Origin: Collinsella sp. MSK.8.10
GTDB lineage: Bacteria > Actinomycetota > Coriobacteriia > Coriobacteriales > Coriobacteriaceae
Assembly (NCBI RefSeq): GCF_019041915.1
Contig: NZ_JAHPYF010000006.1
Coordinates: forward strand, 86,656-150,655
Length of the DNA: 64,000 nucleotides
Direction of reading: 5' to 3'
A program made the translations under genes and the position numbers. Below are positions 33,332-42,264 of the stretch, piece by piece (positions within the stretch are counted from its first letter, which is position 1; each line of letters begins with the position of its first letter). The notes under the pieces were generated by a model. That model did no database searches. It saw only the letters and a list, made by a program, of their open reading frames with translations, and had not been told where the DNA came from.

Positions 33332-34939
33332 TTAGTGCCTAAAGTGGCGGGCGCCGGTAAACACCATAGCAATACCATGCTCGTTGCAGGCCTGAATGCT
33401 CTCGTCATCGCGCTTGGAGCCGCCGGGCTGGATGATGCAGGTCACGCCGTGTGCGGCAAGCACGTCGACGTTGTCGCGGAACGGGAAGAACGCGTCGCTT
33501 GCGCAGGCAAAGCCGCCCTTCTCCACGCCCTCGCGCTCGCAGAAGTCCTCGGCGCGCTCGCAGGCAAGTAGCGCAGAGTCAACGCGGTTAGGCTGACCCG
33601 GGCCCATGCCAATGCCGGCCTTACCCTTGGAGACCAGGATGGCGTTGGACTTAACGCCCTTGCAGACCTTCCAGGCAAACTCGAGCTCGGCCATCTCGGC
33701 GTCGGTGGGCTTGCGGTCGGTGGGGAACGTAAAGGTCGCGGGATCCTCGGTCACGTGGTCGACCTCCTGCACCAACATGCCGCCGTCGACGGAGCGCAGC
33801 TCCACCTGAGCGCCGTGGTCCACGCCGCCGGTCGCCAACACGCGCAGGTTGGGGCGCTTGGCCATGCGCTCGAGCGCCTCGGCGGTGTAGCTCGGGGCGA
33901 TGATGACCTCGACGAACTGCTTGTTCTGATCGGCAAAGTGCTCAACCAGATCAAAGGGAACCTCGCGGTTGCAGGCGATGATGCCGCCGAAGGCGCTCTT
34001 GGGATCGCAGGCAAAAGCGCGGTCGTAGGCAGCCGTGATGTCCTCGGCAACGGCGGAACCGCAGGGGTTCTGGTGCTTGAGGATTACGCAGGCCGGCTCG
34101 TCGAACTCGCGGACCAGGTTCCAAGCGGCGTCGGCATCCAGATAGTTGTTGTAGCTGAGCGGCTTGCCCTGGATCTGCTTGGAGCCCACGAGCGGGAACT
34201 GCGAGCTCGCGGTGTTCTCGCAGCCCTCGGCAAAGCGATAGACTGTGGCTTTCTGCTGCGGGTTCTCGCCATAGCGCAGGTCGTCGACCTTCTCCAGCGA
34301 AATCTCGAGCTTGGCAGAGGTGTCCGCCACGTCGCTTGCCTGGGCGGCGAGCCAGCGGGAGATGGCCGTGTCGTAGGCGGCGGTGGTCTGGTAGACCTTC
34401 ACCTGCAGGCGACGACGGGTGGAAAGCGTGGTGCAACCACCGGTCTCGTGCATCTCGGCCAGGACGGCATCATAGTCGGCCGGGTCGGAAATGACGGTAA
34501 CGCTCGTGGCGTTCTTGGCGGCAGAGCGCAGCATGGAGGGGCCACCGATGTCGATGTGCTCGATGGCGTCCGCGAAGGTGACCTCGGGGTTGGCGACGGT
34601 CTTCTCGAACTCGTACAGGTTGACGACGACCAGATCGATCAGCTTAATGCCGTGCTGAGCCGCCTCCTGCATGTGCTGCTCGGAATCGCGGCGGGCCAGC
34701 AGCGCGCCATGAACCTTGGGGTGCAGGGTCTTAACGCGGCCGTCCATCATCTCGGGATAGCCCGTGAACTCCTCGATGGGGGTTACGGGAACGCCCGCGT
34801 CCTCGATGGCACGAGCCGTGCCGCCCGTAGAGATGATCTCGACGCCAAAGTCGTCAACCAGCGTCCGTGCGAAATCGACGACGCCCGTCTTATCGGTAAC
34901 CGAGATCAACGCGCGTGCGATCTTCACATCAGATCCCAT
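33332..34939 (-). CDS. purH: Bifunctional AICAR formyltransferase / IMP cyclohydrolase
   Basis: It performs the last two steps of purine synthesis, AICAR to FAICAR to IMP. The 535-residue protein has the N-terminal MGS-like IMP cyclohydrolase domain ([35 protein letters not shown]) and the transformylase domain with [11 protein letters not shown], the catalytic Lys-His in [11 protein letters not shown] and the end [13 protein letters not shown]. The length is normal. AGGAGG lies 5 nt upstream of ATG 34939. It is a single gene; no purine riboswitch is evident in the 277-nt leader. Confidence 0.96.
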   Translation of the reverse strand: MGSDVKIARALISVTDKTGVVDFARTLVDDFGVEIISTGGTARAIEDAGVPVTPIEEFTGYPEMMDGRVKTLHPKVHGALLARRDSEQHMQEAAQHGIKLIDLVVVNLYEFEKTVANPEVTFADAIEHIDIGGPSMLRSAAKNATSVTVISDPADYDAVLAEMHETGGCTTLSTRRRLQVKVYQTTAAYDTAISRWLAAQASDVADTSAKLEISLEKVDDLRYGENPQQKATVYRFAEGCENTASSQFPLVGSKQIQGKPLSYNNYLDADAAWNLVREFDEPACVILKHQNPCGSAVAEDITAAYDRAFACDPKSAFGGIIACNREVPFDLVEHFADQNKQFVEVIIAPSYTAEALERMAKRPNLRVLATGGVDHGAQVELRSVDGGMLVQEVDHVTEDPATFTFPTDRKPTDAEMAELEFAWKVCKGVKSNAILVSKGKAGIGMGPGQPNRVDSALLACERAEDFCEREGVEKGGFACASDAFFPFRDNVDVLAAHGVTCIIQPGGSKRDDESIQACNEHGIAMVFTGARHFRH

Positions 34940-35216
34940 GCAGTCCTCCTGTCTGGTACGCCGCCGTGCTCTGTGAGTCGGTGATACGTCGATCTGCAGC
35001 GCTCGCGCAGCGGCATTGAAAATACTGATTTAATGTAGCGCATCGAGCGCATCGATGCACCCCGCAACGGGCGCATGTGCAGAAAAAGTTTGCGAGCGGA
35101 GGGGATGGGCATGGCACCGGGCACGGTGAGTTCATGGAACACAGGGGCACCATAATTAGATGCCAATGGCGTGGTAGAACTGTGCTCGATATGCATCCGC
35201 AAAAGAAAGAGGCACC

Positions 35217-35858
35217 ATGGTCTCGCGGGTTCTCTACCGACCGTTTGATACCGAAGACTTCGACGCCATCGCGCTGATTCTGCAGCAGCTTTGGCATAAC
35301 AATTCGGATAACGATGAGTACAACCGCCTTGAGGCCGCGTGCGACCTCGCCTATTGCCTTTCGTCGTCGACGTTTTCACAGGTTGCCGTAATCGACGGTC
35401 AGGCGCGTGGCATTTCGCTCGCGCGTGCGGGACAGAGCTCCGGCGCCACTATCAACGAGCATTGGATGGATACCGAACGCGCGCTGCTATCGCAGATGCG
35501 TGAGCTAGAGCCCGATGCGTGCGCCGAGTATCTCTCGTTTGTGCGCGCAACCATCCGAACCAACAACCGCCTGCTCGAGAGCAGCCCGTTGCCGCACGAC
35601 AACGAGGTCACGCTGCTTGCCGTGGATCGCGATGTCCATGGCCTGGGCGTTGGCACGGTTCTGCTCGATGCCGCCGTCTCGCACCTGTCCTCGCTTGGAG
35701 CGACGAGGGCGCACCTGTACACCGACTCCAACTGCTCGTGGAAGTTCTACGAGCTGCACGGCTTTAAGCGCACGGCCACGCACCGCGCCAACCGCGAAGA
35801 GCGCCGTCACGACATGCCGCGCGAAAGCTTTCTCTACGAACTCGACCTAACAGCCTAA
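35217..35858 (+). CDS. GNAT family N-acetyltransferase
   Basis: The 213-residue protein carries one GNAT domain, with the acetyl-CoA loop in DRDVHGLGVGTVLLDAAVSHL (in parts: VHGLGVGTVLLDAAV) and the C-terminal strand NCSWKFYELHGFKR. The substrate is unknown. AAAGAGG lies 4 nt before ATG 35217. The stop is followed by degenerate repeat modules. Confidence 0.88.
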   Translation: MVSRVLYRPFDTEDFDAIALILQQLWHNNSDNDEYNRLEAACDLAYCLSSSTFSQVAVIDGQARGISLARAGQSSGATINEHWMDTERALLSQMRELEPDACAEYLSFVRATIRTNNRLLESSPLPHDNEVTLLAVDRDVHGLGVGTVLLDAAVSHLSSLGATRAHLYTDSNCSWKFYELHGFKRTATHRANREERRHDMPRESFLYELDLTA

Positions 35859-35861
35859 ACC

Positions 35862-35975
35862 CAGCAGTTAGGGACGTTCCTTTTGTGCCGGCACCCCGGG
35901 ACACTCCTTGGCAGCAACCGCACCTAGTCGTTGGAAACGTTCTTAAATGATTAGTTGCTGGGGACAGTCTTCGTA
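35862..35975. repeat. Cluster of degenerate GGGAC-type hairpin modules
   Basis: A decayed module (GCAGTTAGGGACGTTCC, 35864-35880) is followed by a full 31-nt CTAGTCGTT...ATGATTAG module (35924-35954) and the fragment TGGGGACAGTCTTC (35959-35972). G-U pairs keep the second hairpin. Confidence 0.7.
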
Positions 35976-35984
35976 GGTAGCGCG

Positions 35985-36033
35985 TAAAAAGGGGATGGGC
36001 TTTCCCCGACGGCTGTCGAGAAAAGCCCATCCC
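35985..36033 (-). terminator. Terminator of the DUF2207 gene
   Basis: The 12-bp stem GGGATGGGCTTT / AAAGCCCATCCC contains an inner CGAC / GTCG stem and is followed on the minus strand by CTTTTTA. Confidence 0.85.
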
Positions 36034-36047
36034 ATAATTTACGACCG

Positions 36048-37991
36048 TTAGAACGTTCCGCCGCCGCCTCCGCCGACGCCGCCGCCTCCGCCGCCAGAGA
36101 AGCCGCCGCCTCCGCCGCCGCCCGAGCTGTCGGAGCTCGACGCCAGCTCACGGATGCTCTCGTGATACACGTCATCGAACGAATCGAGCGGAGACTCGTT
36201 GCCGTAATGATGGTAGTACCACCAGTAGCAGGGATAATTGTCATAGAAGCCGTCGGCCTCGCGCACCTCGGGCGGCACGGCCTCGGCAAGCTGACGCAGC
36301 ACTTCCTTGGAAACACCCAGCGCCACGCCCATCACCAGCAGCTTGTTCCACAGCACCAGATCGCCGGGGACGGCTTCCTTTAGACGCGTGAAGTCCTCGA
36401 GCCAATGCTTAAGTGCCTTGCAGCGAGCCGCCACCTCGGCGCCCTCCGGCGTAAAGCGGCGGAACGTAAGGCCCACGCCGATACCCACCAGCACAATCGG
36501 CACCGAGATAACCGCGGCGGTAATGTTCGCCTGCGCGCCATCGGTAAAGAAGATGGATCCCACGGGAACAAAGGCAATCAGGATACCAAGAACCAGGCAA
36601 AACACCATTGCAACAATGCCGTCCGAGGCAACGTACTCGCTATCGGCCAGCTTGCCCTTAACGGTGTTCTGATAGTCCTCGAGCTTGTCGCCCACGGGTG
36701 TAGCGTGCTGCTTGACGTAGTGCTGCAGCTCGTCGAACGTGCGCGAGCGATCGCCGTTCTCGTCAGGCTTAGCACCGGCAAAGAAGACCTTGAGCACCAT
36801 GTGGTCAATGCCCTTGGCCGACTTCCAGCCCGCATCACTCACCGTCACGCGATACGTCTGCTCTTCTTTTTCACGCCCCAACAGACCCTTCTTGGCCTTG
36901 GTCACGGTCGCCTGCTCCAGCTTGATCACACGGTCGTCAGTGAGCTTCATGAGCGTGGCGATATATGCCTGATCGGGCACCTCGTTCCAGCTCATGAGGG
37001 CCGAAAGCACGGCGGGATGGTCGGCCGAAGGCACATCGCGGAAATATTCGTCCTGGAAAAGCGGCTTGGGCTTGCGCTTGCGCAGCTTGAGCATAACGAT
37101 TGTGCCGGTAAAGGCCACCGCCGCAACAACACTTAGCACGGCAAGTGCATTGGCAATCATGCGAGCGTGAGCGCGGCGGGCGTTAGCTTCGTCGGCCCAT
37201 TCCTTCTCTTCGCTCAGGATCGTTGACATGCGCTCTTCGCCCGAAGCGGCAAGCTGCGGCACCCAGTCGCTAGGGAAGGCGATGCGTGCCTCGGCGAATT
37301 CGCCCTGATGCACGCAGGGAATGGTATAGGTGACCATGGGTTCGTCCGCATCGAGCGATACATCGCCCGTCAGCGGGCCGTGGCCCCATGCGCGGAAGTT
37401 ATCGCCCTTGACGGCCGCCGTCCCGGCAGCGGCATTTGCGAAGTACACTTCCATCTCAACGTCATCGGAGTCCGCGGACCAGCCGTCGCCCACAAACTTC
37501 CAGTAGAGCTCGGCGGTATCGGCCCAGTTCATGACCGCACCGGTCATGGTGTAGCTCACGTAATAGATCGCGCTGTCGCCGCTCTCGTGGGGGCTGAACA
37601 CCTTAATCCTTACGCCGTCACCGGTCTGCTCGACCGTGTAGACGCCAGAGTCGCCCTTGTTCGCGCTATCGACTTTGTTAAACGCGGTGTCCTCTTCCTC
37701 GACACTCAGCACGTCGACGCCCGCCGTGCCGCCCTGCTGGTTGGAGCCCGTATTGATCTCCCAAAACACGCCGTTGATGTCGTCGTCGAAATCAAACTGG
37801 CGTCCCTCGACAACGGTCAGCGATCCATCGGCCTCGACCGTGGCACTGATATAGGTCTGGGTCATGGAGTAGCCGTCGGCGTGCGCGGCGACAGGCAGCA
37901 GCAACAACGCAAGCGTGACGAGCACGCAGACGGAAGCGAATCGCGCAAACAGGTGGCGCTGCCGGCTGACTTTGGCGGCGAGGGTGTTCAT
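36048..37991 (-). CDS. DUF2207 membrane protein with Gly-rich tail
   Basis: The 647-residue protein has a signal peptide (FASVCVLVTLALLLLPVAAHADG), an outer beta-rich domain opening with the family pattern YISATVEADGSLTVVEGRQF, a membrane helix (about residues 295-320), a cytosolic domain and two close helices (about 480-530). It ends in a Ser/Gly run (SGGGGGGGFSGGGG), typical of DUF2207 proteins. The function is unknown. ATG 37991 is chosen since AAAGGA lies 7 nt upstream and the signal peptide follows; the frame opens earlier at 38060. It is a single gene. Confidence 0.88.
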   Translation of the reverse strand: MNTLAAKVSRQRHLFARFASVCVLVTLALLLLPVAAHADGYSMTQTYISATVEADGSLTVVEGRQFDFDDDINGVFWEINTGSNQQGGTAGVDVLSVEEEDTAFNKVDSANKGDSGVYTVEQTGDGVRIKVFSPHESGDSAIYYVSYTMTGAVMNWADTAELYWKFVGDGWSADSDDVEMEVYFANAAAGTAAVKGDNFRAWGHGPLTGDVSLDADEPMVTYTIPCVHQGEFAEARIAFPSDWVPQLAASGEERMSTILSEEKEWADEANARRAHARMIANALAVLSVVAAVAFTGTIVMLKLRKRKPKPLFQDEYFRDVPSADHPAVLSALMSWNEVPDQAYIATLMKLTDDRVIKLEQATVTKAKKGLLGREKEEQTYRVTVSDAGWKSAKGIDHMVLKVFFAGAKPDENGDRSRTFDELQHYVKQHATPVGDKLEDYQNTVKGKLADSEYVASDGIVAMVFCLVLGILIAFVPVGSIFFTDGAQANITAAVISVPIVLVGIGVGLTFRRFTPEGAEVAARCKALKHWLEDFTRLKEAVPGDLVLWNKLLVMGVALGVSKEVLRQLAEAVPPEVREADGFYDNYPCYWWYYHHYGNESPLDSFDDVYHESIRELASSSDSSGGGGGGGFSGGGGGGVGGGGGGTF

Positions 37992-38112
37992 AGGCACATC
38001 CTTTGTCTGTAAAACCAACAGCGCCATTGTCCCACGTTTGCGGGTACGCATGGCGAACATCTAGGCGACCGGAGCGCCAAACGGGATGAAAGTCACACCA
38101 GCACCCCGGCAG

Positions 38113-38143
38113 CTAGTCATTGGGGACGTTCTTAAATGACTAG
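38113..38143. repeat. 31-nt CTAGTCATT hairpin module, intact
   Basis: Perfect 9-bp arms CTAGTCATT / AATGACTAG enclose GGGGACGTTCTTA. A second, truncated module (ACTAGTCATTAGGGACAC) overlaps its right arm. Matching modules lie at 35924-35954 and 51995-52025. Confidence 0.85.
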
Positions 38144-38335
38144 TCATTAGGGACACCCTTGGCATAGCCCGCCCCGGCAATAGATACCACTTCACAGCTC
38201 CGTCACAGGTGTAGCGGCTTTGTGTGGGCGCGGCACGCGCTGATTGAGCCGCCAGCCGAGGGGCATAAAGCAGTTGAGCGAAAACGGTTTGCCCCTTTGC
38301 CGTTCGCTCGAGGATCATGTCCCCCTTTTCCGCGG

Positions 38336-38369
38336 AAACCCCGGCAGTTGCGAAGAGCTGCCGGGGTTT
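38336..38369 (+). terminator. Orphan terminator-like hairpin
   Basis: The 12-bp stem AAACCCCGGCAG / CTGCCGGGGTTT with a 10-nt loop is followed by TTTCTGTCGTTTG. The nearest upstream gene is divergent, so it would end an unannotated transcript or insulate gluQ. Confidence 0.5.
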
Positions 38370-38492
38370 CTGTCGTTTGTGAGGCTAAGTCGGTACGCAG
38401 CGATCAAGACCTTGAGCCGCAAACCCACCGTGCGCAATGCGTACCGCCGCCAACTTGTGAGCGCAGCAACGCCTTCCCTGCCAAGCCCCGCG

Positions 38493-38498
38493 CTATAC
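38493..38498 (+). promoter_or_regulatory. Possible -10 element directing a leaderless gluQ mRNA
   Basis: TATACT lies 8 nt before the gluQ ATG and no ribosome-binding site is visible; no good -35 is seen. Confidence 0.35.
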
Positions 38499-38506
38499 TC
38501 GTCCGC

Positions 38507-39508
38507 ATGGATATCAACGCACGCAACATAGCAACACACGCCGCGGACGCACCAGCAACGGCAGCGCCCACCCCCGTCGTGGGCCGCTTTGCCCCGTCGC
38601 CCTCGGGCCGCATGCACTTGGGCAACGTGTTCAGCTGCCTGTGCTCGTGGCTTTCGGCCCGCAGCCAAGGCGGCAGCATCGTGCTGCGCATCGAGGACCT
38701 GGACGATCGCTGCAAGCGCCCGGAACTTGCCACTCAATTGATTGACGACCTGGCCTGGCTGGGACTGGAGTGGGACGAAGGCCCCTACTACCAGCACGAT
38801 CGCCTGGATCTGTACGAGGACGCCCTGCGTCAGCTGCAAGACGCCGGCCTCACCTATCCCTGTTTTTGCACGCGTGCCGAACTCCACGCCGCGAGCGCGC
38901 CGCACGCGAGCGACGGCACGCCCATCTACCGCGCCGCCTGCCGAGACCTTTCTGCCGAGGAGGTTGCCCGCCGCAGCGCCCTGCGCGCTCCGGCCACGCG
39001 CCTGCGCGTACCCGCCGTCGACGACCTCGCAAACGATGTGATCGAATTCGTGGACCGCACGTATGGAGCCCAATGCGAAGCACTCGCCACCGAATGCGGC
39101 GACTTTTTGGTGCGCCGCAGCGACGGCGTTTTTGCCTACCAGCTAGCCGTGGTGGTCGACGACGCTGCCATGGGCGTCACCGAGGTCGTGCGCGGATGCG
39201 ATCTGCTGGGCTCCACGCCGCGCCAAATCTACCTGCAGCATTTGCTGGAACTTCCCACGCCGCACTACGCGCACATTCCGCTGCTCATGTCGCCGGATGG
39301 CCGCCGCCTTTCCAAGCGCGACCGCGACCTGGACCTGGGCGAGCTCCGCACCCGCTTTGGCGCGCCCGAGGCACTACTGGGCTGGCTCGCCGGGCAAACA
39401 GGCATCGCGCCGGACGCCACACCGCGCTCTGCCGAGCAGCTGGTCGAGCACTTTAGCTGGGATGTTATCCGCACGCATCGGGAAAACATCACTGTAACGG
39501 TCGAGTAG
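38507..39508 (+). CDS. gluQ: Glutamyl-Q tRNA(Asp) synthetase
   Basis: GluQ-RS attaches glutamate to queuosine in tRNA-Asp; it is a shortened glutamyl-tRNA synthetase without the anticodon-binding domain. The 333-residue protein has the ATP-binding RFAPSPSGRMHLGNV (HIGH equivalent), LRIEDLDDRC, the zinc-type cysteines CFC...CRDL, VVRGCDLLGSTPRQIYL and RLSKRDRDL (KMSKS equivalent). It ends right after the catalytic core, which fits GluQ-RS and not GltX. The start at 38507 lacks a ribosome-binding site. Confidence 0.9.
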   Translation: MDINARNIATHAADAPATAAPTPVVGRFAPSPSGRMHLGNVFSCLCSWLSARSQGGSIVLRIEDLDDRCKRPELATQLIDDLAWLGLEWDEGPYYQHDRLDLYEDALRQLQDAGLTYPCFCTRAELHAASAPHASDGTPIYRAACRDLSAEEVARRSALRAPATRLRVPAVDDLANDVIEFVDRTYGAQCEALATECGDFLVRRSDGVFAYQLAVVVDDAAMGVTEVVRGCDLLGSTPRQIYLQHLLELPTPHYAHIPLLMSPDGRRLSKRDRDLDLGELRTRFGAPEALLGWLAGQTGIAPDATPRSAEQLVEHFSWDVIRTHRENITVTVE

Positions 39509-39523
39509 CCAGCCACCCCGCCC

Positions 39524-40249
39524 CTACGCGACATCCCAGGGCTGGAGTTCGTCGCCCAGGCGGACAATACAGTCGTAGAGCACGGTGTGGCACTCGGCTG
39601 GGTTGGCGTCACGATGAAAATGCCCGTAGTACCAGCGCTTGTAGTCCAGGTGGTCCTCCAGCTCGTCGAAAAACGTGGTGAGTCGATCGACATCGGGATA
39701 ATTCCAGCCAGGTGCCGGGTAAAGCGTGGGCGAAAGCATGCGCGTGGAGCAGGTATGGGTGATCGCATAGTCGACCTTCCAACCCACGCTGTCGAGCTTT
39801 GCCCGCGCCTCCTCAAAGTTGCGCTCGTCCGGCAGCTCCTGCGGCCACCAGCTGGAATACGGAATGCGGTATTCCTTATCCACGCTCGTGGCGCCGCCCA
39901 TGGTAAAGATCGTTGAGCCGTCGAGCTCAAAAACCTCACCGCGCGTCAGGCGTCGGATGGGCGAGGTGTCCGACAGACGCTGCGTCAGGCCGCCGTGCCA
40001 CAGCTCCATGGGGCGCTCCGACCAGTGATCGAAACGCTCGTGGTTGCCGTCGACAAACAGCACGGTATAGGGGCGCGACTCCAGCCAGGCGATGTCGGCA
40101 CATTCCTCGGCAGAGAAATCCCACGGAAAGCCAAAGTCGCCCGCGATGATGAGATAGTCGTCACTTGTCAGACCATCCCCAAGATCCCAGTCGCGAAGCT
40201 TTTGCATGTCGACGCCGCCGTGAATATCGCCCGTCACATAGACCGTCAT
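39524..40249 (-). CDS. Calcineurin-like metallophosphoesterase
   Basis: The 241-residue protein has the metallophosphoesterase motifs in order: VTGDIHGG, IIAGDFGFPWD, FVDGNHERFDHW, ITHTC and YGHFHRD. It acts on an unknown phosphoester. ATG 40249 is chosen because the family start TVYVTGDIHG follows directly; the frame opens at 40285. It is convergent with gluQ and unrelated to the second such gene at 49655. Confidence 0.88.
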   Translation of the reverse strand: MTVYVTGDIHGGVDMQKLRDWDLGDGLTSDDYLIIAGDFGFPWDFSAEECADIAWLESRPYTVLFVDGNHERFDHWSERPMELWHGGLTQRLSDTSPIRRLTRGEVFELDGSTIFTMGGATSVDKEYRIPYSSWWPQELPDERNFEEARAKLDSVGWKVDYAITHTCSTRMLSPTLYPAPGWNYPDVDRLTTFFDELEDHLDYKRWYYGHFHRDANPAECHTVLYDCIVRLGDELQPWDVA

Positions 40250-40334
40250 CGGATCACCACTTCCCTGTAAGTCGCTAGCCCACATTCTGCACGATCACTA
40301 AGTCAACCGTTCCAGCCCTTCCATCCTTTGGGAC

Positions 40335-40574
40335 CTACCCCTCGCTCTTCCATCCAAACGGGTCAAACACCCAAAAGATCAGATCGAGCACGCCGCCGGT
40401 CATCGTGGCGCCGGCAAGAGCCATGCAAACATGCAGAAAGCTGGCACTTCGGAGCACGTCGAACGGCCCCAGAACAGCCAGCAGCGCGACCGCTGCGCCG
40501 GCTACGCACAGCGCGAGGCACGGCCCCGCGTCCTTTACGCACTTCTTTGCGAGATGCTTTGCGTTGTCACTCAT
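40335..40574 (-). CDS. Small two-helix membrane protein of unknown function
   Basis: The 79-residue protein starts MSDNAKHLAKKCVKDAG and has two hydrophobic segments (about 20-38 and 44-66), ending WVFDPFGWKSEG. AAGGAG lies 10 nt upstream of ATG 40574. No family is recognised. It is probably independent of the metallophosphoesterase, 85 nt downstream. Confidence 0.65.
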   Translation of the reverse strand: MSDNAKHLAKKCVKDAGPCLALCVAGAAVALLAVLGPFDVLRSASFLHVCMALAGATMTGGVLDLIFWVFDPFGWKSEG

Positions 40575-40932
40575 CGGTATCGAACTCCTTAGAGGGTCGT
40601 TGTTCAGACGCATGCCGCCGCGGCAGAGCGGGGCGGCAGGGTAAGTGTCACATGCTGTGCGGACATCAATGGAGAAACCGCCTGCTCGACCAACCTTTGA
40701 CGCCGTTTTGCACCGGCACCACATCCCCCGCTATCGAGGTCTAATACTTTTCCCACCGCTACCCAAAAACTCATCCAACATTAATCTTGGCTCAAGAATC
40801 GCTTAATCTATAACCTGCACTATAGAGTTCGACCAAGGGCGGGGCGGCGCCGCGCAACGCAGGCCGCCGAACGCAGCGCTCGCGCCCGGGCAGTTCGCCC
40901 GGCGTCGCGCCCATCGAACGAAAGGACAGGTC
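40575..40932. other. Promoter region of the DUF4342 / two-component operon
   Basis: This 358-bp gap contains the divergent control regions of the small membrane protein and the operon starting at 40933. Apart from the promoter at 40787-40814 I see nothing. Confidence 0.5.
40787..40814 (+). promoter_or_regulatory. Candidate promoter of the DUF4342-regulator-kinase operon
   Basis: TTGGCT (40787-40792) and TATAAC (40809-40814) are 16 nt apart, about 110 nt before the first start codon. Confidence 0.4.
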
Positions 40933-41475
40933 ATGGACGACCTCGAAAAAGTTGAAACCATCCGCACCAAGTGCAACGTGAGCTACACCAATGCCAAGGC
41001 GGCGCTCGACGCTGCCGACGGTAACGTTTTGGATGCCATCATTTGGCTCGAGTCGCAGGGCAAGACCCAGACCACGTCGGCGCACGCCGCCACCGAGCCC
41101 GCGCCGGTCGACGAGCCCTCGGCCGAGATGGTCGCCGCGCAGGCCGCCTACGAAAAGTCGAGCGAAAAGACCGACTTTTCCAAGAAGATGGACAGCGTGT
41201 GGGAGTACCTCAAAAAGCTCTTCCGCCTGAGCCTGGACACCAAGTTTATCGCCACGCGCCGCGATGCGATCATCCTCAACATCCCCATCCTGATTCCCAT
41301 CGTCGCCCTGTTTGCCTGGGGCGCCACGATATGGCTGATGCTGATTGGCCTGTTCTTTGGCATGCGCTACCGCATCGACAGCGACGGCGACGTGCCCGGC
41401 AGCATCAACAACCTTATGAATCACGCCGCCGACGCCGCGGACGACATCAAGCAAAATCTGAACGACGACAAGTAA
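40933..41475 (+). CDS. UBA-like domain plus DUF4342 membrane protein
   Basis: The 180-residue protein starts with a UBA/TS-N-like three-helix domain (about 1-45, CNVSYTNAKAALDAADGNVLDAI). An Ala/Glu-rich linker follows, then a DUF4342 region (about 78-150) with two hydrophobic stretches (IILNIPILIPIVALFAWGA, IWLMLIGLFFGMRYRI) and an acidic C-terminus. The function is unknown. It is 18 nt upstream of the response regulator, so it probably belongs to the same signalling unit. AAAGGACAGG precedes the ATG. Confidence 0.8.
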   Translation: MDDLEKVETIRTKCNVSYTNAKAALDAADGNVLDAIIWLESQGKTQTTSAHAATEPAPVDEPSAEMVAAQAAYEKSSEKTDFSKKMDSVWEYLKKLFRLSLDTKFIATRRDAIILNIPILIPIVALFAWGATIWLMLIGLFFGMRYRIDSDGDVPGSINNLMNHAADAADDIKQNLNDDK

Positions 41476-41493
41476 TCGCAGACGGGGGCACGC

Positions 41494-42264
41494 ATGGCAC
41501 GGATCCTGATCGTAGAGGACGAGGAGAAAATCGCCCGCTTTGTGACGCTCGAGCTGGAGCACGAGGGCTACCAGGTGGAGCACGCCGCCGACGGCCGCAC
41601 CGCCGTGGACCTGGCGCTGGAGCGCAACTACGATCTGATTCTGCTCGATGTGCTGTTGCCGCAGCTCAACGGCATGGAGGTGCTGCGACGCGTCCGCAAG
41701 CACAAGGATGTACCGGTGATCATGGTCACCGCGCGCGATGCCGTGATGGACAAGGTGGCCGGGCTCGATGCCGGCGCCGACGATTACCTGACCAAGCCGT
41801 TTGCGATTGAGGAGCTGTTCGCACGGATCCGCGTGGCGTTGAAGCGCTCGGAGGCCGTGCGGGCGGCTTCGGGCGTTGGCGGCGTTGGGGCCGGGACGGG
41901 CGCTACGGGCGCCGCTGCGATACCCCCGGCTGGCGACTCGACCCAGGCATCCGCCTCGCCCTCCCCCGCCGCGCTCACCGTGAGTTCGGTCGCGCTCGAT
42001 CCCGACCGCCGCGAAGTCACGGTCGGCGGCTCGCCCATCGCGCTCACTGCCCGCGAGTTCAACGTCCTCGCCCTGCTTATGGCGCACGCCGGCACCGTGC
42101 TCACGCGCGAGCGCATCGCGCACGAGGCGCTGGGCTACGAATACGTGGGCGACACCAACAACGTCGACGTGCACATCGCGCACCTGCGCGCCAAGATCGA
42201 GGACGCCGGCGGCGCCCGCATCATCCAGACCGTGCGTGGGGTGGGCTATGTCTGCCGCGCGTAA
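41494..42264 (+). CDS. OmpR-family response regulator with long Gly/Ala linker
   Basis: The 256-residue regulator has a receiver domain (EDEE at 8-11, Asp52 in LILLDVLLP, Lys in TKPF) and a winged-helix domain ending QTVRGVGYVCRA. Between them lies an unusual ~40-residue Gly/Ala/Ser/Pro linker (GVGGVGAGTGATGAAAIPP), longer than the normal few residues. It overlaps the kinase start by 17 nt, indicating coupled translation. Confidence 0.92.
   Translation: MARILIVEDEEKIARFVTLELEHEGYQVEHAADGRTAVDLALERNYDLILLDVLLPQLNGMEVLRRVRKHKDVPVIMVTARDAVMDKVAGLDAGADDYLTKPFAIEELFARIRVALKRSEAVRAASGVGGVGAGTGATGAAAIPPAGDSTQASASPSPAALTVSSVALDPDRREVTVGGSPIALTAREFNVLALLMAHAGTVLTRERIAHEALGYEYVGDTNNVDVHIAHLRAKIEDAGGARIIQTVRGVGYVCRA

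Larger units (their letters stand above)
37992..38506. other. Long gap with a repeat and an orphan terminator-like hairpin
   Basis: This 515-bp gap has a hairpin module pair (38113-38156) and a perfect 12-bp hairpin (38336-38369) with no annotated gene ending before it. I cannot identify a riboswitch or known small RNA. Confidence 0.6.

Noticed and set aside
34940..35216. Purine riboswitch upstream of purH
   Set aside because: No conserved three-way-junction core could be recognised, only ordinary spacer sequence.
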